NCBI GenBank assembly: GCA_021648365.1
Contig: JAKISY010000001.1
Coordinates: 1-64,000, forward strand
DNA from: Verrucomicrobiales bacterium
GTDB taxonomy: Bacteria > Verrucomicrobiota > Verrucomicrobiia > Verrucomicrobiales > DEV007
DNA: 64,000 nt
Reading direction: 5' to 3'
Shown here: piece by piece, positions 52,642-61,050 of the stretch
Position numbering within the stretch: position 1 is the first letter of the stretch
Layout of the letters: each line of letters opens with the position of its first letter
Notes under the pieces: model-generated
Told to the model about the DNA's origin: nothing
What the model saw: the letters and a program-made list of their open reading frames with translations, nothing else
Databases searched by the model: none
Program-made: the position numbers and the translations under genes

Positions 52642-54261
52642 TCAGTCTTCAGGCAGTCCGACAATAACTACAGGATCCACCTGAGCGTCATCATCCATGG
52701 CGTCTTGAATAAAAAGCCCCTCTACCGCATCACCATCTTCATAGCCTAGATCGGATAGGTCGATCCCTACGGCGATCACGTAGAATTGAAGCTTTGAAAG
52801 AGTGGCAGTAGCGTCTGCCGCTTCCAATTCCGCGAGGGAAAATACCGGATTTTTGCATCGAAAAAGATACCGCTTCGAAGCAGGTAATGCTGCTCGAGAA
52901 GTTACCTGCAGATCATACTGGCGAATCGTAGATGAATGGAGTCGGTCCTCCCACTTGAGCGGGCTAACGTGAAAGGCATCGCCCTCCGAAGAATTGGAAG
53001 CACTTTGAATTTCAAAAAATACGACATCCGGGCCAGGGCGATTTTTCACCGGATGCCGGAAATGGATCGCAAAACCCGGTGTTTCGGCAGGATTGAATTC
53101 GCTTGAGAGAGGCAACTCGCTGCCCCCTGGATTGATGATGCCTGTAAAAAAATTAAAATCTTCCAGCAGGGAGGCCCGTTTCTCAGGTAATTCGGGCCCG
53201 CCAACGAGATGACCAATGGGATTCGGTTTTATTCCAACATTAAAAGAAACCAGGTCAACCGGAATCAGTTCATTGACCGAATAACGAAACTCTAATCCAC
53301 CCCTCTGTACCAATAGACTGGTGAGGCTCTCCGCTCGTCCATCAGAACTCCGTTTTGCCTCATAGGAAATAATTCTATCGGGCAAATTAGAACGATAGGC
53401 TTCCGGAGAAAAGGGTAAGGGCATGCGAATCCCATTTCCGAATTTCTGAGCATTTCCGTCTGTAAGGCGGAGCTTCGACTGGTCCTGTTCATCTTCAGGA
53501 TAGACATCAGCCACACCTTCCACGACCTGGACTTCCGTTTCGCTCGATTCGGAAACATTGACAAAAAAGCGTGTTCCCCGATCCACAACTCGGGTCGTTG
53601 GCGTATCGATCTGGAAACCCTCTGCGCCTTCCGGGGCATGCACTGAGCAATGACCCACATCAATCGCAAGCCGTTCATCCGAAATCAGGCGAAAGACAGC
53701 AGGCCCTTCAATAATCGTGGTGGCTCCATCAGGAAACGCCAACTCGACGGCACCAGATAACAGTGTGTAGCTGCGATGAAATTCCGGATTCGACGCCACG
53801 GCAGGTGTTAACTCACCAAAAAACTGAGCCTGTGCCAAACTGGCGAATTCTGCCCGACTCCTGAGTGGAGAAGTATCTTTTTGAACTGGGCTCCAGATGA
53901 AAAATCCTATTAGTAAGATAGCTGCCAGTCCCCACCCCCCGTAGTGGAGCAACAGCCCCCACGAACTGGAGTCGGCCTTATTGCCTAGTTGATCTGTATC
54001 GAGACCTACCATGACATTCCCGACAAAGTTACTGCTGTTCTTGGGAAGTCTGCCCATGGTTTCACGAACGAATGCTTCAGAAGTATTCGGGCAGTTGACG
54101 ACGCCCAGAAGCCGGTGTGTCTGAAAAGTGTCCGCAGCTAATCGGGTCAGGCTTTCGTCTTCATCCATCAATTTTCGTAGTTCGGCAACATTCGCTTCGC
54201 GCAGTTCACCTTCAAGGTAGTCGCCCCATAATTCGCAAAATCGTTCTTCTTCAGGATTCAT
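52642..54261 (-). CDS. FecR-domain anti-sigma/sensor protein
   Basis: 539 residues. An N-terminal cytoplasmic part (1-95, ERFCELWGDYLEGELREANVAELRKLMD), one membrane helix about 103-126 (LLLHYGGWGLAAILLIGFFIW) and a periplasmic FecR domain about 160-290 (GHCSVHAPEGAEGFQIDTPTTRVVDRGTRFFVNVSESSETEVQVVEGVADVY). The C-terminal 230 residues are beta-rich and unassigned. FecR proteins control an ECF sigma factor in response to a signal from outside. It overlaps the sigma gene by four bases (ATGA), which fits a sigma/anti-sigma pair. It lies 42 bases before the PSCyt gene. Confidence 0.9.
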   Translation of the reverse strand: MNPEEERFCELWGDYLEGELREANVAELRKLMDEDESLTRLAADTFQTHRLLGVVNCPNTSEAFVRETMGRLPKNSSNFVGNVMVGLDTDQLGNKADSSSWGLLLHYGGWGLAAILLIGFFIWSPVQKDTSPLRSRAEFASLAQAQFFGELTPAVASNPEFHRSYTLLSGAVELAFPDGATTIIEGPAVFRLISDERLAIDVGHCSVHAPEGAEGFQIDTPTTRVVDRGTRFFVNVSESSETEVQVVEGVADVYPEDEQDQSKLRLTDGNAQKFGNGIRMPLPFSPEAYRSNLPDRIISYEAKRSSDGRAESLTSLLVQRGGLEFRYSVNELIPVDLVSFNVGIKPNPIGHLVGGPELPEKRASLLEDFNFFTGIINPGGSELPLSSEFNPAETPGFAIHFRHPVKNRPGPDVVFFEIQSASNSSEGDAFHVSPLKWEDRLHSSTIRQYDLQVTSRAALPASKRYLFRCKNPVFSLAELEAADATATLSKLQFYVIAVGIDLSDLGYEDGDAVEGLFIQDAMDDDAQVDPVVIVGLPED

Positions 54262-54833
54262 GAAATACCTCCCTTGGCTAGTTCCATTTTAGTTAGAACG
54301 CAATCGTGAAGCTTTCTACGTAGTTTCCACAGTTGCTTTTTTACAGCTGCCACAGAACGACCACTCCGTGTGGCCATCTCTTGTAGTGAAATTTCCTCTT
54401 CGTATCGCCAGGTAATGAATCGTAGAGCATTGTCACTCAGCGAAGCCGTGCAGGCATTCAGGTAATTCAGTTGCTCCACAACAGTTTCCGGCGGCTCTAA
54501 ATCTCGGCGCTCCAACTCACGTAACAACAAGTCCGGAGCATATCTCGTGTGATAGTCAGCAATCCGTCTCAAGCGATTCGTTTCGGTTCGTAATTGAAAG
54601 CGGGCGATGGTGAAAAGCCACGCAGCGAAGTTGGTTTCCGCCTCATAGTCGTCGAGCCGTTGGTAGGCTGCGATAAAGGTTTGCTGTGCCACGTCATCCA
54701 CATCGATACCAGGCGGCGCCAAACTCGCCAACCAGGCACGAAGGGGGTGCTCAAAACGACGCACGACCCGCTCATACGCGGAGGAGTTGCCGGTCTTGCA
54801 CTGGCGGATAGAGGCTTCGAGATCGTCAGACAT
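54258..54833 (-). CDS. ECF-type sigma factor
   Basis: 191 residues from ATG 54833; a longer upstream frame is open but does not look like protein of this family. Region 2 reads ERVVRRFEHPLRAWLASLAP, with DVDDVAQQTFIAAYQRLDDY and FAAWLFTIARFQLRTETNRLRR (about 18-95). Region 4 reads FITWRYEEEISLQEMATRSGRSVAAVKKQLWKLRRKL (about 145-181). It is a short sigma-70 of the extracytoplasmic function type. It overlaps the FecR gene, and the operon downstream encodes PSCyt and DUF1501 proteins, its likely targets. Confidence 0.92.
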   Translation of the reverse strand: MSDDLEASIRQCKTGNSSAYERVVRRFEHPLRAWLASLAPPGIDVDDVAQQTFIAAYQRLDDYEAETNFAAWLFTIARFQLRTETNRLRRIADYHTRYAPDLLLRELERRDLEPPETVVEQLNYLNACTASLSDNALRFITWRYEEEISLQEMATRSGRSVAAVKKQLWKLRRKLHDCVLTKMELAKGGIS

Positions 54834-54873
54834 TAAATGTTCTTTTACTAGTAATGGCAGATAATTGGAAAAA

Positions 54874-54890
54874 GTTACCCCATATTGTAA
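54874..54890 (-). promoter_or_regulatory. Weak partial match to the 27-bp element, before the sigma factor
   Basis: GTTACCCCATATTGTAA matches copy C at 13 of the 17 right-hand positions, 41 bases before the sigma start. The left part (TTATAA) is not conserved. It could be chance. Confidence 0.2.
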
Positions 54891-54894
54891 AAAA

Positions 54895-54960
54895 TTGGTA
54901 AAAAAAGATTTCTCAGCGCCTTGATCCGCCCCCCCAAACACTGGAATTGGGTTTGGAAAT
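54895..54960. other. Gap between sigma factor and IS200 remnant
   Basis: A T/A-rich and C-rich spacer (run of C at 54928-54935) with no gene seen. The sigma promoter is presumably at 54840-54930; the element-like match is listed separately. Confidence 0.3.
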
Positions 54961-54962
54961 GA

Positions 54963-55094
54963 TGCCTAACGGTATTTCACCGACTAGCAGAGCAGAAAGG
55001 ATGCAAAATGGAAGAGGGCCGCATCATGTCCGATCATGTGCATATCCTGATAAGCATACCGCCGAAATGTGCGGTATCGAATGTGGTTGGGTAA
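54963..55094 (+). pseudogene. IS200/IS605 TnpA (Y1 transposase) remnant
   Basis: 43 residues reading FHRLAEQKGCKMEEGRIMSD followed by HVHILISIPPKCAVSNVVG, then a TAA. This is the middle of IS200-type TnpA: the HUH pair HVH and the usual text FHRLAEQKECKIEEGHLMPDHVHMLISIPPKYSVSQVVGF. The catalytic Tyr and C-terminus are missing, as is the N-terminal third, so it is inactive. It lies between the sigma-FecR operon and the sugar-isomerase gene and suggests past insertion there. Confidence 0.85.
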
Positions 55095-55193
55095 TTTTTT
55101 TGTAGTAACTTAAAGGGTTCATCCTCGGCTGATTGCGGCTTATTTGACTGGCGCGCTTTCCACTTGAATTTAAGTGCCGCTCTTCGCCTGTTA

Positions 55194-56045
55194 TCATTCC
55201 TGCTGAGATGCTGCGAGGATTTTTTTCCAAGCGATGATTGATCGATTGAGATTCTCATTGGGGCTGATTTTGATCGCGTAGCACTGTAGTCCAACCGGAC
55301 CTTTGTAGTCTATTTCGCGCAGGTGCCGGAGCAGACTTGCTTGGTCGAACGTTCCTTCGTCGAGCGGGCGGATGAGTTGTTGCCAGCTTGTGCCGCGAGC
55401 ATCTGCCCCACAGGTGCTGACACTCCAGAGCTTAGGGCGTATCATTTCGAGAGTCTTGCGCAGATCGCTAAGGGGTTCTACTTTTAGGAAGTGGCAGAGG
55501 TTGAATGCCACACCCACATTGTCGCGCCCAGATGCTTTGGCAATGCGCAGGGCATCGCTCGCTGTGGCGATATGAAATCCAGTGTGAGGGTAGAGCGCGA
55601 CCCGTAGTCCGGAAGCCTTGGCCTGATCCGAGATTTCTCTGACAAAGGCTATCGCTTGTTCGTCGGTGCTTTTTTTGCCCTTACGCACGTAGAGCTCTAC
55701 TATGGTCTGGCTACCCTTCAAGTTGGTGATCGCTTCGCTGATGACGGGATCATAGCTGTGGCCGTTTGGCTCGAGTTTTCCACCGACGTAGATGCTGAAT
55801 ATTTTTAATTCCGCCTTGTTATAGGCCTTGAGGTATTTTGTCAGGTCTTTTCCATAGACTGCGCCGATACCGTCGTATCCCAGTTTCTTAAGAAGCTGAG
55901 CTCCCTGTTCTGTAGTCTCGAATGTCATTCCATTTTGGAAGGGGTAGAAGGCAGGTGTGAAGGGAGGGTTCTCTGCCTGCGTCCAATTAGGAATTACAAG
56001 GGCAATAGCAAGCAGGTAGGGTAGGGGGAGGATGGTGATTTTCAT
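55194..56045 (-). CDS. Secreted sugar phosphate isomerase/epimerase-like TIM barrel
   Basis: 283 residues with a signal peptide (LPYLLAIALVIPNWTQA). The xylose-isomerase-like fold shows GYDGIGAVYGKDLTKYLKAYN near 45-65, VELYVRKGKK near 115, ALYPHTGFHIATASDALRIAK near 150-170 (metal-type His), GVAFNLCHFLKVEP near 180-193 and the end GPVGLQCYAIK. It should isomerise or epimerise a sugar or related polyol. The sequence around its start is shared with the gene at 58656 (repeat at 56025 and 58669). It is the last gene of the minus-strand catabolic run. Confidence 0.85.
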   Translation of the reverse strand: MKITILPLPYLLAIALVIPNWTQAENPPFTPAFYPFQNGMTFETTEQGAQLLKKLGYDGIGAVYGKDLTKYLKAYNKAELKIFSIYVGGKLEPNGHSYDPVISEAITNLKGSQTIVELYVRKGKKSTDEQAIAFVREISDQAKASGLRVALYPHTGFHIATASDALRIAKASGRDNVGVAFNLCHFLKVEPLSDLRKTLEMIRPKLWSVSTCGADARGTSWQQLIRPLDEGTFDQASLLRHLREIDYKGPVGLQCYAIKISPNENLNRSIIAWKKILAASQQE

Positions 56046-56058
56046 GAGTGGAGTAAAG
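56025..56058 (-). repeat. Leader repeat, copy 1 (start of isomerase gene)
   Basis: 34 bases including the start codon of the isomerase gene, 33 of 34 identical to 58669-58702. On the minus strand it reads CTTTACTCCACTCATGAAAA, then TCACCATCCTCCCC. Confidence 0.9.
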
Positions 56059-56085
56059 CTGTAAATTGATCGTCAATGAGTCTTT

Positions 56086-58656
56086 TTAAAAAGTAAAGCC
56101 GATGCGTTTGATGAGTTCAGTCCATAGCTTGATCCAAGTGTCGTTATAACCTTTGAGGATATCGGCGTTGTGCTCTGGAGCGGGGTTGCAGGTGAGAGGT
56201 AGTTTGACGATCGTACCATCAGCGCGGTGGAAGATCTTCCCGCCGTCATCTGAATAGGCGAACAGCTTAGCCTCGCGCACGCGTTTGTTTGAATCGTAAG
56301 CGTAAGTTCGGATTTGGATATACATGCGGTTCTCAGGATCGAACTGGATCCCTCGTGTTGAGCGAATGTAATTGTAGAAATTAGGTTGCCAGTCCCACGA
56401 AAGCGAAGGGTTCCCCTGATTTTGTTCACTGGGCATCGTGCCCCGATAGCCGTAGATATTTGATTGCTTGACGCTTTGCACCCATTCAGGGTTCGCCTTG
56501 CGGGCGGAGGTAAAGATATCTGCCCGCGCGCCGCCGAGGTTGCTCCACTTGCGAGTGTCGGCATCGTAGCTGTAGAAGCTCCAGTTTTGAATTCCGACAT
56601 CGTTACGACCGTAGAGATAAAGTTCTCCATTTTTATCTTGAATAAAATTACCGTAGTTCATGGAGGCTACAGGGATGTTCCGGGGATGTTCCAGTTTGCC
56701 GATAAACTCGAACTCTGTGATGTCTTCTGGGCGCTTCGAGACCCAATACAACACGGTTGGATAGTTTTTACTTTGTTTGTCTTTAGACAGACCGAGAGAT
56801 TCCCACGCGCCGGGCATGAACTCTGCATAACTCGGGGCATTGTGCTGCCCGCCTATGGCATGGATGTAACCATGTTTGTCTACTGCTACCGACCAAGCAG
56901 TCACTTTTGCATCTCTTCCCGAGAAGATGAAGTTCTCACCGCCCATGTAAACCGTTTGCACTTTGCCGTCAGGGGCGATTTTTTTAAGATCGGCGCGAAA
57001 CATCATATTCATCTTGCCAGTAAGCCACGCTTTCGCTTCAGGATGATTTTTCACATGTTTAGTCAGCGCGCGGTCATAATCGTCGTTGGTGATGCGGGTG
57101 GCCCCCATAAAGGCAATCCCTTCACCAAATTTATAGGTGTAACTCTTATGTTTTGCCATAGTGGTGTATGCACGATTTACATAGTCTCGTTGATCTCTGT
57201 AAGCATCAAATTGAGAGAGAAAGAAAAGTTCGTTTTTATTAGTCACTGCTTTGCAGGCATCTAGCGCATCCATGAATTTGTGCTCTAAAATTAAATTCCT
57301 TACATTTTTCATGTAGGATTTCTCCATGTCCATGCCATTGAGAATGGGTTTTGCATAGGCGGTGCCAAGCAATGCACGAACTTTGGTGTCTGTTGCGGTT
57401 GTTCCTTTAATAGCGAGTAAAGCTGTTATCAAGGCATTGCGAAACGCATCCTCGACGCGGAGGATATGATTGCCGTGAGTTGTGATGTCTTGACTGAGTA
57501 ATTCTAGCAAGATTTCGAGGGTGTCCTGTGCCTCAGTTCCCAACTGGGCAAGAGTTAAGATGGCGGTAGCACGATCAGCTGCACTGGCAGATTTGTTAGT
57601 TATGGTATTGAGCAGTTGTGGTTTCGCCGCAACAAGAGTTTGGCTGTCCTGCATTTTCTGCAGTAATAAGGCGGCATCGTAGCGGGTGAGTGATTGCTGC
57701 AGAGCTTGTGCGAGGTAGGTTTGGAGAATGTTGGCGTTGGCCTCTAAGCTACCAGTCCAGCCGTAACGCGAAAGTAGCATGAGCTGAATGGCCAAACGCT
57801 GATCTTGCTGGCTGAGTTTATTCAGATCTTTGAGTTTAATAAAGCGTCCGTGTAGGCGTAACTCGTCTCCTGCGAGAACATGAGGCTGCGCGAGCGGCTT
57901 GCCCGCGTTTACGAGGCGGAGAGTTTCAACTTCACTAATAGCACGATCAAAAAAGACGATATCCCGTAGTGATCCGTCGAGTGGCTCGGCTCTAGGGGGA
58001 TAAAGGCGCCACCACCTCGAATCGGAGCCCGCCATATAGATTGATTGTAGCGGAGTGTAATCAATGCCTTTTTTTGAAGAGACTAGCTCGCCATTGATGA
58101 AGAGTTTGCCCTCACCACCCTTAAAGGTGTAGAACACGTGTTGCCAAGTTTCTGCCTTGATTTGGATTCCGGTCGCAACCGAACCCAGCGCGTCTTTTTT
58201 CCCGTTGCTAACTATTTCGACTGTCAGTTTTCGTTCACCTGTGAGGAGCAGAGATATAGGTCCGGGCCGATCCTTCCAGTCTCGTGGCCAAGTTCCAATG
58301 ATTTGTGTGGCTCGTGATCCGACATGGTTTCCTGCACGCTGTTTCCTGACGAACACCCAGGCTCCCAGGCTGAACTCTTTGCTCATGTAAGCTGGGTTTT
58401 CTGGGATTTCGATAAATTCGAATCCCGCCGAAAAGCACAATGTTTTATTAGTCTCCCATGTTGTATTGAATATTTTGGCTCTGTGAGCTGCTTCAGCAAG
58501 ATTACGAAGTTGAGTCCCGCTACCTTCGTCACAAGGCCAGAAAGCCACGGGTTTCAATGCTAATACGTCGCTGTATGGTGTTTTTGCTTCAGCGAATGAC
58601 GAGCTTAGTAATACGGTTGTCCAAATACTGAGTATGGCTTGAGTTAATTTAAGCAT
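56086..58656 (-). CDS. Secreted LamG protein with helical repeats and BNR-4-like propeller
   Basis: 856 residues from ATG 58656, which gives the best signal peptide (LTQAILSIWTTVLLSSSFAEA); an ATG at 58689 adds eleven residues and sits in a duplicated leader. LamG domain about 35-235 (FSLGAWVFVRKQRAG, WQHVFYTFKGGEGKLFINGE). Helical HEAT-like repeats about 260-440 (LLSRYGWTGSLEANANILQTYL, AILTLAQLGTEAQDTLEILLEL). The C-terminal about 530-856 has a BNR-4-type propeller (AWSVAVDKHGYIHAIGGQHN, NYGNFIQDKNGELYLYGRND, YNYIRSTRGIQFDPENRMYI). Function unknown; probably carbohydrate binding or degradation. It follows the APC permease on the same strand. Confidence 0.75.
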   Translation of the reverse strand: MLKLTQAILSIWTTVLLSSSFAEAKTPYSDVLALKPVAFWPCDEGSGTQLRNLAEAAHRAKIFNTTWETNKTLCFSAGFEFIEIPENPAYMSKEFSLGAWVFVRKQRAGNHVGSRATQIIGTWPRDWKDRPGPISLLLTGERKLTVEIVSNGKKDALGSVATGIQIKAETWQHVFYTFKGGEGKLFINGELVSSKKGIDYTPLQSIYMAGSDSRWWRLYPPRAEPLDGSLRDIVFFDRAISEVETLRLVNAGKPLAQPHVLAGDELRLHGRFIKLKDLNKLSQQDQRLAIQLMLLSRYGWTGSLEANANILQTYLAQALQQSLTRYDAALLLQKMQDSQTLVAAKPQLLNTITNKSASAADRATAILTLAQLGTEAQDTLEILLELLSQDITTHGNHILRVEDAFRNALITALLAIKGTTATDTKVRALLGTAYAKPILNGMDMEKSYMKNVRNLILEHKFMDALDACKAVTNKNELFFLSQFDAYRDQRDYVNRAYTTMAKHKSYTYKFGEGIAFMGATRITNDDYDRALTKHVKNHPEAKAWLTGKMNMMFRADLKKIAPDGKVQTVYMGGENFIFSGRDAKVTAWSVAVDKHGYIHAIGGQHNAPSYAEFMPGAWESLGLSKDKQSKNYPTVLYWVSKRPEDITEFEFIGKLEHPRNIPVASMNYGNFIQDKNGELYLYGRNDVGIQNWSFYSYDADTRKWSNLGGARADIFTSARKANPEWVQSVKQSNIYGYRGTMPSEQNQGNPSLSWDWQPNFYNYIRSTRGIQFDPENRMYIQIRTYAYDSNKRVREAKLFAYSDDGGKIFHRADGTIVKLPLTCNPAPEHNADILKGYNDTWIKLWTELIKRIGFTF

Positions 58657-58668
58657 TATTTTGTAGGA

Positions 58669-58702
58669 GGGGAGGATGGTGATTCTCATGAGTGGAGTAA
58701 AG
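58669..58702 (-). repeat. Leader repeat, copy 2 (before LamG/BNR gene)
   Basis: 33 of 34 bases identical to 56025-56058. It gives this gene an alternative start codon at 58689 and an N-terminal text MRITILPS against MKITILPL of the isomerase. Confidence 0.9.
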
Positions 58703-58713
58703 TTGTTGTTGGA

Positions 58714-60120
58714 TTAGGTTTGCTTGAACAGAGTTGGAGAACGTTTTTTTAGCCAAAGCGTGTAGATTACGCCGAGCAACATCCAGACTACGGTGAATGC
58801 GATTACGCTTTTACCTGTTAGCCAGTCTTGCTGCCAGCACTCAGTAAAAAATACTGCAAACATGAGGTATAAATTGATCGCCAATGAGACGAAGGCAATC
58901 ACTCCGTTCCAGAGGATACTAAATTGTTCTTTCTTGTATTTTAGATAAAAGAGAGGGTTAGCTATGCTGACTAAGGTGTAGGTGAGCAAGGAGAAAAATA
59001 CAACAGCTTTTCCCCACCACATATAGGTATTGTAGATGCCGGTGATAGCAGTTGGAACTAAAGTGAATATAAAGGTTAGTAAGAACGTTAAGTGGATTGC
59101 ATTCCAGGGGACTTGATGTTTTTTGTTGAGTTTTCCAAAAATAGCAGGAATGGAGCCGTCTCTGCCCATCGCGTATAGGGTTCGAGAAACGCCCATCACG
59201 GTGGCAATATAGACGCCTAGCGATGCGATCATTCCGGTCAGGATCACCAAGATGTTGCCGTTGCCCCAATACTTTTCAGCAATAGGGACTACGGGAATTA
59301 TGTCGTCCTTGACGCTTTGTATCAGCTGCTCAACGGGAATAGCTATGGCGTATGCCCAGGATACGATCACCCAGAATATCCCTGGCAGGACGCAGGATAG
59401 GATGATGGCGATAGGGATAGTTTTGCGAGGATTGACGGTCTCCTCTGCCATTGAACTTACCACACCAAAGCCAACAAAACTCAATACTCCGAAAATCATG
59501 GCGTCCATGATGCCGGAGAAACCATTTGGCGAACTGGATGGCATCAGCGGGGTGTAATCGAGTTCGTTTTTGGAAGCGAGAATGATGATGATGGTTACTG
59601 CCAAGGCCGTCACGATGAGGGTCTGAACGGCGACGTCGATCAAGGAACTTCGCTCGCTGATTTCGACTCCTCGGTAATTCAGTGCGGCAGCTGCTATGCT
59701 ACTGATAACGACACCGGCGACAAATGTCCCATATCCTGCGGGCAGACCGAAGGATCGTATCAGGTCATTGAAAAACATAGCAAAAAGAAGTGGCTGAAGA
59801 AAAACAACGATCAGATAAAAACCGACCAGAATCCATCCCATCCACACGCCGACGGCAGGGCTCACGGCTTTCCAAAGCCAGGTATAGGCGCTTCCGGACG
59901 AAGGGATTTCTTTGGAGATCACCGCGTAGCAAATGGCAGTAGGTAAAGTGAAAAGCAGTCCTAACAGAAATACTAACGGCACAGCTTTTCCTGCGCTCAG
60001 CGCGATCGGACCAAAATTACCGTAGAGGCACATCGCGGGTGACATCACCACAACTCCGATGACAGTGGCGCCAATTACTCCTATTGCGCCTTTTTTGAGG
60101 GTTGATTTGTTGTTGCTCAT
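58714..60120 (-). CDS. APC superfamily permease
   Basis: 468 residues with about twelve hydrophobic helices, no signal peptide. Family texts: GAIGVIGATVIGVVVMSPAMCLYGNFGP near the start (helix 1 with the broken Gly motif), AICYAVISKEIPSSGSAYTWL near 63-83, SFVGFGVVSSMAEETVNPRKTIPIAI near 215-240 (typical APC E-E-x-x-N-P) and GVSRTLYAMGRDGSIPAIFGKLNKKHQVP near 310-338. APC permeases usually carry amino acids or amines by cation symport. Its place in a sugar-acid-type cluster is unusual and suggests an amino-sugar, amino acid or related substrate. Confidence 0.9.
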   Translation of the reverse strand: MSNNKSTLKKGAIGVIGATVIGVVVMSPAMCLYGNFGPIALSAGKAVPLVFLLGLLFTLPTAICYAVISKEIPSSGSAYTWLWKAVSPAVGVWMGWILVGFYLIVVFLQPLLFAMFFNDLIRSFGLPAGYGTFVAGVVISSIAAAALNYRGVEISERSSLIDVAVQTLIVTALAVTIIIILASKNELDYTPLMPSSSPNGFSGIMDAMIFGVLSFVGFGVVSSMAEETVNPRKTIPIAIILSCVLPGIFWVIVSWAYAIAIPVEQLIQSVKDDIIPVVPIAEKYWGNGNILVILTGMIASLGVYIATVMGVSRTLYAMGRDGSIPAIFGKLNKKHQVPWNAIHLTFLLTFIFTLVPTAITGIYNTYMWWGKAVVFFSLLTYTLVSIANPLFYLKYKKEQFSILWNGVIAFVSLAINLYLMFAVFFTECWQQDWLTGKSVIAFTVVWMLLGVIYTLWLKKRSPTLFKQT

Positions 60121-60168
60121 TGAGGTTTTTTTGCGTTTTACGATGAGGATTGTTTGTCACCTTCCTCG

Positions 60169-61008
60169 CTAGAAGTGAGGGTAGTGCAAGGGCAAGGGCT
60201 CCACTTCGGTCTCGAAGGAGCCGATGTGCCAGCCACCTAAGTTAGCAAATAGAACCTGATTTTTACGCAAGGTGAGGTTGGTTGGTCGATTGAGTAATTC
60301 GCCAGTGGGATCTTGCATTATTCGGTCAATGACTCCATTTGGTGAAATTTTCCATATTTCATCGGGTTTGTAACAGCCTAGCCAAATATTGCGTGAACTG
60401 TCCAAAGCAATACCATCGGGCACCACCCCTTTGGGTAATGTTGCAATGATGTTGGGCTGGCCAATCAGCTTATTGCCCTCCAGGCGGTAGCGGATGATTT
60501 GCTGCGCCGTGCTTAGAACCACATAGAGATGCCCTTCTTCACTATCTAGGCACAGGCCGTTAGCAAAGGGGAGCTGCTGCAAATTTAGGGCTTTGGCAGG
60601 GGCGTTTGGTTCGACTACCCAAAGGCTACCGTTTTTTTGCCAATAATCTCCCGAGTCGCTAAAAAACAATCGTCCTTCGGCATCGAATACTGAGAAATTG
60701 GGATTGATCAAGGGCTGCTCAGTAGTTCCCTGTGCATAGACCGTCACTTGACCATCGGGAAGGCAGCGAAGTATTTCGCGTCGACCTACGTCGCAGGCAT
60801 ACACTCGGTCTTGAGCATCAAGTGTCACCCCTAGGATAAAACCGCTGGTTTGCGCGATGCATTGGGGGATTTTTTTAGCAACATCTATGCGATAGATTTG
60901 ACCAGCTTCACCTCCGGTATAAATATCTCCTGATATACCACAGGCGATACCTTCAGGGTGATCCAGATCTTCACAAACAAATTGGATGTTATCGAGTGTG
61001 GCTTGCAT
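60169..61008 (-). CDS. SMP-30/gluconolactonase family protein
   Basis: 279 residues. Six-bladed propeller of the SMP-30/LRE family with metal-ligand texts DHPEGIACG near 16-24 (Glu), PFANGLCLDSEEGHLYV near 147-163 (Asn), VPDGIALDSSRNIWLG near 195-210 (Asp), plus VTLDAQDRVYACDVGRREILR. These enzymes hydrolyse sugar lactones to aldonic acids. No signal peptide is visible. It lies between the permease and an SDR gene on the same strand, 48 bases before the permease start, which fits a lactone step in carbohydrate oxidation. Confidence 0.9.
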   Translation of the reverse strand: MQATLDNIQFVCEDLDHPEGIACGISGDIYTGGEAGQIYRIDVAKKIPQCIAQTSGFILGVTLDAQDRVYACDVGRREILRCLPDGQVTVYAQGTTEQPLINPNFSVFDAEGRLFFSDSGDYWQKNGSLWVVEPNAPAKALNLQQLPFANGLCLDSEEGHLYVVLSTAQQIIRYRLEGNKLIGQPNIIATLPKGVVPDGIALDSSRNIWLGCYKPDEIWKISPNGVIDRIMQDPTGELLNRPTNLTLRKNQVLFANLGGWHIGSFETEVEPLPLHYPHF

Positions 61009-61050
61009 GAGGTGTTAATTCGCCTGTAGGGATTGCGTAGTCGACGGCGG

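Noticed and set aside
58690..58713. Separate promoter between permease and LamG/BNR genes
   Set aside because: The gap is only 24 bases and is filled by the duplicated leader; no -35/-10 pair is visible.
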